Assembly: GCF_001509555.1 (NCBI RefSeq)
Contig: NZ_LMAS01000015.1
Coordinates: forward strand, 1 to 64,000
DNA from: Bacillus sp. FJAT-29937
GTDB lineage: Bacteria; Bacillota; Bacilli; Bacillales; Cytobacillaceae
Length of the DNA: 64,000 bases
Reading direction: 5' to 3'
Shown piece by piece: positions 43,572-52,212 of this stretch. A program made the position numbers and the translations under genes. The notes under the pieces were generated by a model. It saw only the letters and a program-made list of their open reading frames with translations, had not been told where the DNA came from and did no database searches. Positions within the stretch are counted from its first letter, which is position 1. Every line of letters starts with the position of its first letter.

Positions 43572-44858
43572 TTAATTTATAGCTTCAACGCCACACCATG
43601 AGATGATGAATTGAACATAAATCTCGATTAGTGATAAAAATTGGGAAATTGACACGGACTCGTCCACACAATGACATTGTTTCGGATCACCGCACCCAAG
43701 AATAATTGTTGGTATGTTAGCAAACCCTGCAAGCAAACGGGCATCGCACCCTGCCGGCATTCCTTCGATTACTGCATCTTCCTTTAATGCTTCCTCTATG
43801 ACTCTCTTCATCTCGTGAACAAGAGGATGAGTAATCGGCGTTTCAAAAGGATACCCCTCCTGATAGACGCTCACCTTAGGAGGATGCTTCTCTAACCATT
43901 CATCCCCTTTTGCCACTCTTTCTATTGCTTCAATCACTTCTCTGTTCACACGTTCTCTCGTTTGTTCATACGTTTCAGATTGTCTAGGCTGATAGTGAAG
44001 ACATGTTTTTAATGTGCAAGAGCCCGGAACAACAGACCCGGCTATCCCACCTTTTATTTCTCCCAGATTGATTGTAGGACCTGGCAAGAGCGGGTGCCTT
44101 TCTGTCATAAGCCAATGGTGCTCTAAGTCCTTTAACCCTTGATAAATCTTGAAAGCTTTGTCGATCGCATTTACGCCTTCCCAAAGCTGACTAGAATGAA
44201 GACTGTGTCCCTCTACAACAATCTCGTGGAACAGGAACCCCATATGTGCAGGCTGTATGTGTAATTGCGTTGGCTCTCCAACTATTGCAGCATCAGCCGT
44301 ATAACCGCGTTCTACACATGCAAGCGTTCCGTTTCCTCCACCTTCCTCATCGACTACCGATTGGATGATTAAGTCGCCTTTCAGTTGATAGCCCATGTTT
44401 TTAATGGTTTGTGCCGCCATAACCATTGCGGCTAGTGATGCTTTCATATCCGTAGATCCCAGTCCATATAGCACACCATCCTGAACCTGTCCTAGGAAAG
44501 GGTCATGGGACCATTTTTCTCGATCTCCATAAGGCATCGTATCAATATGACCATTTAAAATGAGGGATTTACCACCTCCTGATCCTTTTAATGTTCCGAC
44601 AATATTGGGACGATCTGCATTATTGTGGCCTAAATTGGCTCCGGGATATTTATTGATCTTTTCATCTTCTACTAAAAATTCATCTACTTCAAAACCAAGA
44701 TTCAATAGCTTCCCTTTAATGATTTCCTGCCCAGCCTTCTCATTTCCGCCTAACAGCCCATGTCCAATGACTTGGGTATCTGTCTGCACCAATTTAGACA
44801 AAAAATCGATATATTCGTCTTTGTTTTCCCGAACGACTTCCTCCACGGTCATGTCCAT
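43572..44858 (-). CDS. M20-family metallopeptidase, second of the operon
   Basis: About 428 residues. NGHIDTMPYGD, LGSTDMKASLAAMVMA, VDEEGGGNGT and a late HCVDESVSI give the M20 metal ligands. VEGHSLHSSQLWEGVNAIDK marks the lid domain. The start is uncertain: TTG (44864), ATG (44858) and ATG (44852) all have weak ribosome binding sites. It may depend on coupling to the GATase-like gene ending 11-17 bases earlier. ArgE/DapE-like deacylase or amidase. Confidence 0.85.
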   Translation of the reverse strand: MDMTVEEVVRENKDEYIDFLSKLVQTDTQVIGHGLLGGNEKAGQEIIKGKLLNLGFEVDEFLVEDEKINKYPGANLGHNNADRPNIVGTLKGSGGGKSLILNGHIDTMPYGDREKWSHDPFLGQVQDGVLYGLGSTDMKASLAAMVMAAQTIKNMGYQLKGDLIIQSVVDEEGGGNGTLACVERGYTADAAIVGEPTQLHIQPAHMGFLFHEIVVEGHSLHSSQLWEGVNAIDKAFKIYQGLKDLEHHWLMTERHPLLPGPTINLGEIKGGIAGSVVPGSCTLKTCLHYQPRQSETYEQTRERVNREVIEAIERVAKGDEWLEKHPPKVSVYQEGYPFETPITHPLVHEMKRVIEEALKEDAVIEGMPAGCDARLLAGFANIPTIILGCGDPKQCHCVDESVSISQFLSLIEIYVQFIISWCGVEAIN

Positions 44859-44874
44859 CACCAACTTACTGTTG

Positions 44875-45609
44875 TTATTTTTTAATGTGTTCTAAAATCC
44901 GTACCCATAACGGCTGATAGTGCTCCCACTCCATGAATTCCTTTGGACCCCAATGAGGTGCGCAATCACTGGCAAAGCATGCTGTTTTCCCGTTGCCATA
45001 TTCACCAACTACAAGAAGGGGATCCTCTTGAATGTTAACTAGAACCTCTGCCCCGTCCTTCGCTTTAAACTGGTTGTATCCTAGGAAGTTTGGCCAATTT
45101 TCCATACCCTTTGTAATCGCATGTTCTTTAACCGTTTCAGCCCGTACTCCTTGTGGCATTTCTACGCGGTCATCTCTATCAAGCATTTCAACTGGAAGGA
45201 CATCTGCAAGAACAGTATTTTTGTAATTTGCTTTAGCTTCAATGCCCATGAATGATAGATATCCTCCGATCATCAGTAAGCCCCCGCCAAGAGAAACATA
45301 TTCTTTCAGCAGCTCTAATGCATTTGGAATAATCTCCATTTGATAGAATGTAGAGTTTTGCAGCAAGAATGTATTTGCCCCAATATCACTCAGAACAATC
45401 GCATCATATTGCTGAAGCACTTCTAGTTTCTTTGGAAAGCGTACCTGGACTTCGTGAGCAGGCATATAATCTACTTCTACATTTGCCTCTCTTAAGCAAT
45501 TAAGTAAGTATGTAGCACCCTCTTCATATTTAGTGGATTCAAAGGAATCGTACCCCTTCACATGAACCATATGAACCATCCAGGATTCCCCGATAAAAAG
45601 AATTTTCAT
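44875..45609 (-). CDS. Putative glutamine amidotransferase-like protein (PF07090 type)
   Basis: About 244 residues from ATG 45607-45609; a GTG nine bases upstream is possible. ILFIGESWMVHMVHVKGYDS at the start, YDAIVLSDIGANTFLLQ, GGGLLMIGGYLSFMGIEAK, and VVGEYGNGKTACFASDCAPHWG near the end fit the GATase1-like family of unproven chemistry. The nucleophile elbow shows Gly-Gly-Tyr rather than a Cys, so classical glutamine hydrolysis is unlikely. Position between ribokinase and M20 genes supports a role in breaking down the imported substrate. Confidence 0.78.
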   Translation of the reverse strand: MKILFIGESWMVHMVHVKGYDSFESTKYEEGATYLLNCLREANVEVDYMPAHEVQVRFPKKLEVLQQYDAIVLSDIGANTFLLQNSTFYQMEIIPNALELLKEYVSLGGGLLMIGGYLSFMGIEAKANYKNTVLADVLPVEMLDRDDRVEMPQGVRAETVKEHAITKGMENWPNFLGYNQFKAKDGAEVLVNIQEDPLLVVGEYGNGKTACFASDCAPHWGPKEFMEWEHYQPLWVRILEHIKK

Positions 45610-45664
45610 TTGTAACACACTCTCCTTAAAAATTAATTGATTGATAGTTTTATATATAGTTTAA

Positions 45665-46594
45665 TTATTGAGAACTACATGCCTTTTCCTGAAAGCTTAA
45701 TACCTCTGTTAAGCTCGGCATACCTAATAATGCACCTGATTTCCCAATAGCCAATGCTGCTGTTTTATTGGCAAATTCTATTGAGTCTAAAATGGTTTTG
45801 CCTTGGCCAATTGAATAGGCTAACCCCGCATTAAATGCATCACCAGCTCCAGTTGTATCCTTGACCGGCACCTTATAGCTTGGAATCCTTTGGAAGCTTT
45901 GCCCATCCCCCTTAAATGCAACCCCTTCTGAACCTAGCGTGGTGATTACATTCCGAACCCCCCTCGAAAGCAGCGCGTCCATTTTATTTTCTAGATCATT
46001 CCCCACTGCCCAATTATTTGTAAGAATGTCCAGCTCAGTTTCATTTGGTGTAATCATGTCCACACATGCCAATATATCTTCCGGAATAGGCTGGGCAGGA
46101 GCAGGATTTAAGATAACAGTCTTATTTAGGAGCTTTGCAACCTTAACCGTATGACAGACGGTTTCCATAGGAATTTCCATTTGAATCAGAACAATATCTG
46201 ATTCCATTAAGACATCAATGTTACGATCAATATCCTCCGGCAGACATTTTCCATTTGCACCTTGGATGACGATAATGCTGTTTTCCCCATTAGCTAACAA
46301 TATAATTGCTGTTCCAGTAGAAAAGCCTTCGATTTCCTTAATTGAAGAAACCTTTACTCCATTTGAGCTTAGGCATGAAATTAGCTCTTTGCCATACAGA
46401 TCCTTGCCGACACTCCCGATCATTCGAACTTCAGCCCCAAGTCTGGAGGCAGCTGCCGCCTGATTTGCCCCCTTCCCCCCGGGTAAGTAGCTAATATCTT
46501 TACCTAAAAGCGTCTCCCCTTGGATTGGAATCCTTTCCGTTTGAACAACAAAATCCATATTAATGCTGCCAACGACTGCAATTTTAGATATCAT
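45665..46594 (-). CDS. rbsK: Ribokinase
   Basis: 309 residues. AVVGSINMDFVVQTERIP, GGKGANQAAAASRLGAEV near residue 39 and DTTGAGDAFNAGLAYSIG near 250 are ribokinase signatures. It phosphorylates D-ribose to ribose 5-phosphate in the classical enzyme. The start overlaps the LacI regulator's end by 11 bases. No rbsD mutarotase follows, unlike the standard rbsRKDACB operon. Confidence 0.88.
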   Translation of the reverse strand: MISKIAVVGSINMDFVVQTERIPIQGETLLGKDISYLPGGKGANQAAAASRLGAEVRMIGSVGKDLYGKELISCLSSNGVKVSSIKEIEGFSTGTAIILLANGENSIIVIQGANGKCLPEDIDRNIDVLMESDIVLIQMEIPMETVCHTVKVAKLLNKTVILNPAPAQPIPEDILACVDMITPNETELDILTNNWAVGNDLENKMDALLSRGVRNVITTLGSEGVAFKGDGQSFQRIPSYKVPVKDTTGAGDAFNAGLAYSIGQGKTILDSIEFANKTAALAIGKSGALLGMPSLTEVLSFQEKACSSQ

Positions 46595-47603
46595 TCTTCT
46601 CCTGCACCTTCTTTCTCGTTGAATCTCTTACAATGAGGGAAACCGGTAATTTTATTACCTCCTTCCCAGTTTTAGAATTATTGATTCTGGCAATTAAATT
46701 CTCAGCTGCTAATTTTCCTGCCTCATAGATGGGCTGCGCGACTGTAGTGAGTTCCGGCTGAGTAATTTCAGTTAGGTTGATTCCATCAAAGCCGCATACA
46801 GCAATTTGTTCAGGGACTTTGATATTTACATTGTGTAATTGCTTTAGTACTCCAATTGACATAAGATCATTACCTGAGAAAATGCCGTCAACATCCGGAT
46901 GTATTTTAAGTAATTCATCTGTTGCCTTCTTTCCTCCGTCAATTGTGAAATCCCCAGGTACCAATAAGGTTGGTGTAAACCAAGGAAGCTTTTTCACAAC
47001 CTCCTCATAACCGGCAAGCCGTTCGCGGGCTGTACTATATTCAAGGGGACCGTATATATGGGCGATCTTTTTGCATCCTACATCCAAGAGATGCTGTACT
47101 GCTTTTATTGCCCCACCAAAGTTATCGACCCGTATAACACAATTGGTTTCAATATCTTGTGCCCTGTCCAATACGACCAAGGGAATATTGGATTGTTCCA
47201 AATCCTTGATCTCCTTTAATCCCAAATTATTTGAAGCAATAATCATCCCATCTACATATTTTTTTCTGAGGATATCGATATAGGATTTCTCCTTAATGCC
47301 AGAGTCATCTGAATTGCACAAAATTAGCGTAAATCCATGCAGCTTCGTAACATCCTCAACCCCTCTTGATAAAACAGGGAAAAAGGGATTTAAAATATCC
47401 GGTACAATTAAAGCGATCGTTTTCGTCTTTTTTGCTGTTAATCCCCTAGCAAGCTGGTTTGGTTCATAATCCAACCTTTTCATCACTTCTTGAACCTTTG
47501 CCTCAGTTTCAGCACTAACATATCCTGTTTTATTAATAACCCTTGAAACTGTTGCCACAGATACACCTGATAATTTCGCAACATCCCTTATTGTGGTAGT
47601 CAA
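46584..47603 (-). CDS. LacI-family repressor of the catabolic operon
   Basis: 339 residues. N-terminal helix-turn-helix TIRDVAKLSGVSVATVSRVI with hinge helix NQLARGLTAKKT, then a type 1 periplasmic-binding-like effector domain ending PVSLIVRDSTRKK. First gene of the operon; two matching operator palindromes sit upstream (47667, 47744). RbsR-like by context. Confidence 0.92.
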   Translation of the reverse strand: MTTTIRDVAKLSGVSVATVSRVINKTGYVSAETEAKVQEVMKRLDYEPNQLARGLTAKKTKTIALIVPDILNPFFPVLSRGVEDVTKLHGFTLILCNSDDSGIKEKSYIDILRKKYVDGMIIASNNLGLKEIKDLEQSNIPLVVLDRAQDIETNCVIRVDNFGGAIKAVQHLLDVGCKKIAHIYGPLEYSTARERLAGYEEVVKKLPWFTPTLLVPGDFTIDGGKKATDELLKIHPDVDGIFSGNDLMSIGVLKQLHNVNIKVPEQIAVCGFDGINLTEITQPELTTVAQPIYEAGKLAAENLIARINNSKTGKEVIKLPVSLIVRDSTRKKVQEKNDI

Positions 47604-47666
47604 ACGTAGTCACCTTTCCTCATGAAGCCGGTACCATATTATGCAAACATCTCCATAAAAATATAT

Positions 47667-47678
47667 GTAACCGTTTAC
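47667..47678. promoter_or_regulatory. LacI-type operator 1
   Basis: GTAACCGTTTAC, a near-palindrome with central CG, embedded in TGTAACCGTTTACCTA. Identical to the site at 47744, with 77 bases between centres. It resembles both RbsR and CcpA (cre) sites. Confidence 0.7.
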
Positions 47679-47743
47679 CTATTAAGTAAAAAAAATTAAT
47701 TTGTTTAGTAATTTGAATGTCTATATGTCTTTTCTTAAGATGT

Positions 47744-47755
47744 GTAACCGTTTAC
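47744..47755. promoter_or_regulatory. LacI-type operator 2
   Basis: Second exact copy of GTAACCGTTTAC, with the flanks TGTAACCGTTTACCTA also shared. Two operators permit looping or cooperative repression of the operon starting at 47603. Confidence 0.7.
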
Positions 47756-48012
47756 CTAAAGGATAAATAAAATTACCACTAATGTCAATATTCTAATTTA
47801 AAGTAATCGTTAGTTTATTCACTCTATTCATAGGGTAAATGTTGGAAAGTTAAATGAAGAAATCCAAAGTGAAGCGCAGAAAGTGGTAGATAGCATAAGG
47901 AAAAGAGGGGGGATTTTCTTGCCTGAACGGTTTCAGACGGTTAGGGCCCCCTTTTGTCAAATACTGAGAGTAGTAGTGTTTTAAGCGTTATTTTTACACT
48001 TTTGAATATTAT

Positions 48013-48260
48013 GCGGACATTGAGTCCGCTATTTTTAAAAAATGACCATATTTTTAGGGTTGAGTGGACACTGGGTACGCTATTTGTCTTAAATAGCTCT
48101 TTTTTAGGGCTATACGGACACCAGGTACGTTATTCGCCAAAAAACACAGGGGATCCACTGCTTTTTAGTAAAATAACGGATCCAGAGTCCGCAAACATAA
48201 GGAATGAACCCATTTTTGCACAAATAAAGGATCTGGTGTCCTTTCGGTGCATATGTATCC
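48013..48260. repeat. GCGGACA / TGTCCGC hairpin repeats, cluster 5
   Basis: GCGGACATTGAGTCCGCT at 48013, GTGGACACTGGGTACGCT at 48064 and ACGGACACCAGGTACGTT at 48114 give steps of 51 and 50 bases. They are followed by inverted AAATAACGGATCCAGAGTCC. The long open frames crossing this block are side effects of the repeats. Bases 47760-48012 show no gene with a start. Confidence 0.82.
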
Positions 48261-48335
48261 GGAAGCCAAATTTCCTTTTCTAGACAATTGTAAATAAAAG
48301 TCAAAGTGCTGCGAAAGCGACCTTTGTTCCTAGGA

Positions 48336-48391
48336 CAAAAATCAAAACTCCCCATCAGGCAAACAGATTAATCCGTCTACCTAATAGGGAG
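48336..48391 (-). terminator. Terminator of the class I GATase gene
   Basis: On the minus strand CTCCCTATTAGG ... CCTGATGGGGAG, extended inwards by AGACGGATT/AATCTGTTT, gives one of the longest hairpins here. TTTTGATTTTTG follows. Confidence 0.8.
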
Positions 48392-48448
48392 CACAGTTCC
48401 TCCAGCCCAGCCAAGGGAAGGGCACTTTTCAAATCGAACAAGACAACG

Positions 48449-49147
48449 CTATACTTCCAAACTACCCGCCATATTCTCCAATATAGTTCGAATAATGCTT
48501 TCAGCCCCAACCAGATGCTGCTGGTCAGTCCACTCCAATGGGTTTTGGATAAACGTTTCGGGCTGCAGCTTAGGTCCGAATTTTTCGGCAAAGGTGCTTA
48601 CCATTCCACCTGTGAATTCGGGGTGGAATTGCAGGCCGACTACTTTGTCTCCATAGGAGAAGGCTTGGTTACGGCATGCTTCATTTGTTGCCAGATGGGT
48701 GGCGCCTTCCGGAAGGTCGAAGGTGTCACCGTGGAATTCGAAGACGGTAAAAGTTTTTGGAATCCCATTAAAAAGTGAAACTTCCCCCGCCTCTGCTGTT
48801 AATTCAATCGGCCACCAGCCAATTTCCTGATGCTTGTGCGGGTAAACGTTCCCCCCTAGGGCCTTGGCAATCATTTGTGCCCCCAGGCAAATTCCTAATA
48901 CTAATTTTTTCTTGTCAATCGCTTCCTTGATGAATTCTTTTTCCGTTTCAAGCCACGGAAATTTTTCCACTTCGTACGCACCCATTCTGCCGCCTAAAAT
49001 AATTAATAGGTCAAAATCATCAACCGAGGGCAGTGGATCGTTCTCGAACATTTGCGTCCTTGTCACCGTAAAGCCTTTTTCTGATACCCATTTTTCAATA
49101 AATCCTAATGTTGCCAATGGGTCATTTTGAATATAATGTATTTTCAC
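48449..49147 (-). CDS. Class I glutamine amidotransferase-like protein
   Basis: 232 residues, GTG start ten bases after AGGGGG. LLIILGGRMGAYEVEKFPWL, nucleophile elbow GICLGAQMIAKALGG with Cys, and QFHPEFT with the His-Glu pair make a full Cys-His-Glu triad, as in GMP synthase-like GATases and gamma-glutamyl hydrolases such as PuuD. It lies on the same strand as the GS-like operon but behind a repeat array and terminator. It could supply the hydrolase step of a gamma-glutamylation pathway (inference). Confidence 0.87.
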   Translation of the reverse strand: MKIHYIQNDPLATLGFIEKWVSEKGFTVTRTQMFENDPLPSVDDFDLLIILGGRMGAYEVEKFPWLETEKEFIKEAIDKKKLVLGICLGAQMIAKALGGNVYPHKHQEIGWWPIELTAEAGEVSLFNGIPKTFTVFEFHGDTFDLPEGATHLATNEACRNQAFSYGDKVVGLQFHPEFTGGMVSTFAEKFGPKLQPETFIQNPLEWTDQQHLVGAESIIRTILENMAGSLEV

Positions 49148-49187
49148 TGAAAAAATCCCCCTCTCTTTAAAAAGGTTAACAAAAAAT

Positions 49188-49590
49188 GGAGTTCCAAAAA
49201 AAGCGTAAATCCCTTTAAGAATGAGTTAAGCCGGAAGTTCTCCAAAACGAGCGTAAATCTCTTTAAGATAAGTTGGTACAGCAAAAAACGCGCACTATGA
49301 AGAGTTCATGACGATCATTTTGATAAGCAAAAGCAAAAAACACGCACTATAAAGGGTTCATGATGCTCGTTTTGATGGGGTACATCAGAAAACACGCACT
49401 ATAAAGGGTTCATGATGCTCATTTTGATAAGCTAAAGCAAAAAACGCGCACTATGAAGAGTTCATGACGATCATTTTGATAAGCAAAAGCAAAAAACACG
49501 CACTATAAAGGGTTCATGATGCTCGTTTTGATAAGCTAGAGCAAAAAACACGCACTATAAAGGGTTCATGATGCTCGTTTTACGTCTGAA
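49188..49590 (+). repeat. 52-bp tandem array, AAAACRCGCACTAT...TTCATGA..TCGTTTT
   Basis: GCACTAT occurs at 49292, 49344, 49396, 49448, 49500 and 49552, exactly 52 bases apart. In front lie two related units with CCAAAACGAGCGTAAATCTC. Units contain ATGAA-GAG-TTCAT and AAAAC ... GTTTT inverted pairs. Same family as the array at 56873-57410. Confidence 0.88.
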
Positions 49591-49597
49591 ATTCCCC

Positions 49598-49627
49598 CAA
49601 AACAAAGCAAAGCCCCCTTAAGAGGCT
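49598..49627 (-). terminator. Terminator of the GS-like operon
   Basis: On the minus strand AGCCTC-TTAA-GGGGGCT followed by TTTGCTTTGTTTT, just past the stop at 49636. Confidence 0.65.
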
Positions 49628-49635
49628 CCACTCCA

Positions 49636-51003
49636 CTAAAATCTAGAAGAAAACAGCTGTCGTTCCCATTCACTTACTATCTTAGAATATTTACTCCATT
49701 CTGTCCGCTTAATATTAATAAATTCTTCCCAAATGGTACGGCCGATTGTTTGCGCCAAAACAGAGTCTTCTGCCAAAGCATTGATCGCTTCATTTAAGCT
49801 TCTCGGCACCCACTTGATGCCTCTTTCTTTTAATTGAAATTCGCTTGCCGTGCTGACATCGAATTCAATGGGTTCACCAGGATCGATTTGGTTTTGAATG
49901 CCGCGAAGCCCTGCTGCTACTAGACAAGTGGCCAGCAAATAAGGATTACATGTGCCATCTGCACCCCTGAACTCAAATCTTCTCGTTCTTCTTTTTTCCG
50001 GGATACGGACGAGAACGGAACGGTTGCCGGAGCCGTAGCAAATATGAGCAGGCGCCCATGAACCTGGCTGCATTCTTTTATAGGAATTAATGCTCGGCGC
50101 TCCGATTGCAATCAAGGATGAACCGTGCTTTAACAATCCGCCAATAAAATGGTAGGCTTTTTCAGACATATCTAGCCCGCGCTGGTCAGTCGTATCCTCA
50201 AACAGGTTTTCCCCTTCATCAAATAAGCTGATATGCACATGCAGGCCACTTCCGGCATGCTCTGCAAAAGGCTTTGGCATCAAGGTGCCAATTAAACCTT
50301 TATCGCGCGCGATTTGCTTATATAAATGCATAAATGTAACCTGGTCATCAGCAGCCTTCAATGCGTTCGTATATTTCAGGTTAATTTCCAATTGCCCTGG
50401 ACCGTATTCACTTGATAATTGCTCTGTCTCCACACCCATTGCTTCTAATGAATATACAAAATCCTGAATGAAATCCTCCTGCATATCCGCTCCCTCAATC
50501 GAGAAACAATGGCTGTTATCTGCAGGAACAAGCTTGCCGTCTTCTTCCTTCAATAAATAGGCTTCTTGTTCAAAGGCCATATTCATTTTTCCGCCTAGAA
50601 GGGTTTCTACTTCATTTAAAAGACGCTTTAGCGCGCCTCTTGGGCAGCCATGCCATGGGTCGCCATTAATATCTACCAAGTCGCAAAGCATCCGTGCGGT
50701 GTTTTTTCGGTATGGCAGAATAGCAAATGTGCTTGGATCTGGCACGGCAAAGAAGTCGCCGTCATTTGCACCAAAGCTCGGATTTGGAATATATTCATCA
50801 AACACATCAAAGCTCATAATCGCTGTACTAAAATTAATCCCTTTTTCCATTGCATCCATTAGCTGCATCGGACGGATCGTACGTCCTCTAGTAATACCGG
50901 CATAGTCCAAAAACTCTACGCGAATAAATTCGATTTTTTCACTTTTTACAATCTCAAGTACTTGTTCTTTCGTCATTGTTTGCTGCATTTCTTTTGTAAT
51001 CAT
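49636..51003 (-). CDS. Glutamine-synthetase-like gamma-glutamyl ligase
   Basis: 455 residues. N-terminal beta-grasp (IEFIRVEFLDYAGITRGRTI) and catalytic GS domain: EQEAYLL, EYGPGQLEINLKYTNALKAA, AEHAGSGLHVHISLFD, NSYKRMQPGSWAPAHICYGS, RRFEFRGADGTCNPYLL. The variant residues and the lack of the adenylylation loop place it with PuuA/GlnT-type enzymes that glutamylate amines rather than ammonia. Last gene of the operon with an amidohydrolase, APC permease and M20D enzyme. Confidence 0.85.
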   Translation of the reverse strand: MITKEMQQTMTKEQVLEIVKSEKIEFIRVEFLDYAGITRGRTIRPMQLMDAMEKGINFSTAIMSFDVFDEYIPNPSFGANDGDFFAVPDPSTFAILPYRKNTARMLCDLVDINGDPWHGCPRGALKRLLNEVETLLGGKMNMAFEQEAYLLKEEDGKLVPADNSHCFSIEGADMQEDFIQDFVYSLEAMGVETEQLSSEYGPGQLEINLKYTNALKAADDQVTFMHLYKQIARDKGLIGTLMPKPFAEHAGSGLHVHISLFDEGENLFEDTTDQRGLDMSEKAYHFIGGLLKHGSSLIAIGAPSINSYKRMQPGSWAPAHICYGSGNRSVLVRIPEKRRTRRFEFRGADGTCNPYLLATCLVAAGLRGIQNQIDPGEPIEFDVSTASEFQLKERGIKWVPRSLNEAINALAEDSVLAQTIGRTIWEEFINIKRTEWSKYSKIVSEWERQLFSSRF

Positions 51004-51009
51004 GATGAA

Positions 51010-52197
51010 TTATCCCCTTTGCATTTTGTTTAGCACAACAGAAGTAAATAGTTCAATGCCAGTCAACATAACTGATTCATCGAATTTAAATTTCGGATGA
51101 TGTAAATCAAAGGCCTCTTTCCCTTTCATAGCAGTCCCAAGCCGGAAATACGTGCTTGGCACCTTTTCAGCAAATGCTCCGAAATCATCCGCTCCCATTG
51201 ATGGCTCATGTAAAAGAACCACTTTTTCCGGTCCAAAAAGTTCATTTGCCGTTCTATCAACAATCTGTGTGACCCATTCACTATTAATCACAGGCGGGTG
51301 GGCGTCCTCTTTGAATCGAACTGACGCCTTTCCGCCAAAGCTTTTTGCGATATTCTCACATAGTTCAGTAAGCTGTATTTTTAATTGAGTCCTAGTTTCA
51401 AAGGAAACAGCGCGTGTTGTTCCTTCTAAAATTACTTGGTCAGCGACAATATTACTTGCTTTCCCTCCGTTAATTTTTCCAATATGAACAACAACCGGCT
51501 CCACTGGACTATTCGCTTTCGTGACAAGTGTATGAAGTGCTTGGACAATTTGCGAACTAATAGTAATCGCATCAATCGCTTGGTGCGGCCTTGCACTATG
51601 TCCGCTTTTTCCATTCACTTCAATAATAAAATCATCACAGGATGCGGTTACCGCACCATATCTAATACCGATCGTTCCATGCGGCAAATGCGGCCATAAA
51701 TGCAGGGCGAGCATACAATCAACCACCGGAGCCTCGAGGATTCCAAGATTGACTAATTGCTGTGCTGCCCCATCTGCCTCCTCACCCGGCTGAAAAATAC
51801 AGCGAACCCTTCCAGATAGCTTACTTCTATGGTGATAAAGCTGGTACACCGTGCCGAGCAAAATCGTCGTGTGCCCATCATGGCCACAGGCATGCATCAC
51901 TCCCGGATTAGCAGAAGCAAACGGCAGATCGGTTTGTTCCTGAATCGGAAGGGCATCAATATCTGCCCTTATTCCGACATGAGGCCCTTCCCCTTTTTCC
52001 CCAATAATGTCCACATAAATTCCCGTCTCACCAATCCGGTTAAAAGGAATTTCCCAGCCTGACAGCACACTCTCTAAATACTCGCATGTCTTAAATTCCT
52101 CAAATGATAGCTCTGGATTTTGATGAAGATGCCGGCGAATTTCGTATAGCTGATTGGCGAGCTGTTCATCTATCTTTATTTCAGTTACTGTTTCCAT
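51010..52197 (-). CDS. M20D-family amidohydrolase
   Basis: 395 residues. IRRHLHQNPELSFEEFKTCE, GIRADIDALPIQEQTDLPF, NPGVMHACGHDGHTTILLG, CIFQPGEEADGAAQ and LALHLWPHLPHGTIGIR are the hippurate-hydrolase/IAA-amino-acid hydrolase pattern; Cys-His metal ligands are intact. It hydrolyses N-acyl or gamma-glutamyl amides. Between APC permease and GS-like ligase. Confidence 0.9.
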   Translation of the reverse strand: METVTEIKIDEQLANQLYEIRRHLHQNPELSFEEFKTCEYLESVLSGWEIPFNRIGETGIYVDIIGEKGEGPHVGIRADIDALPIQEQTDLPFASANPGVMHACGHDGHTTILLGTVYQLYHHRSKLSGRVRCIFQPGEEADGAAQQLVNLGILEAPVVDCMLALHLWPHLPHGTIGIRYGAVTASCDDFIIEVNGKSGHSARPHQAIDAITISSQIVQALHTLVTKANSPVEPVVVHIGKINGGKASNIVADQVILEGTTRAVSFETRTQLKIQLTELCENIAKSFGGKASVRFKEDAHPPVINSEWVTQIVDRTANELFGPEKVVLLHEPSMGADDFGAFAEKVPSTYFRLGTAMKGKEAFDLHHPKFKFDESVMLTGIELFTSVVLNKMQRG

Positions 52198-52212
52198 TCA
52201 ATTTCACCCTTC

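Noticed and set aside
47817-47981. Protein-like frame (LNEEIQSEAQKVVDSIRKRG) upstream of the LacI operon
   Set aside because: No start codon with a ribosome binding site, and no continuation; possibly a gene remnant, but unsupported.
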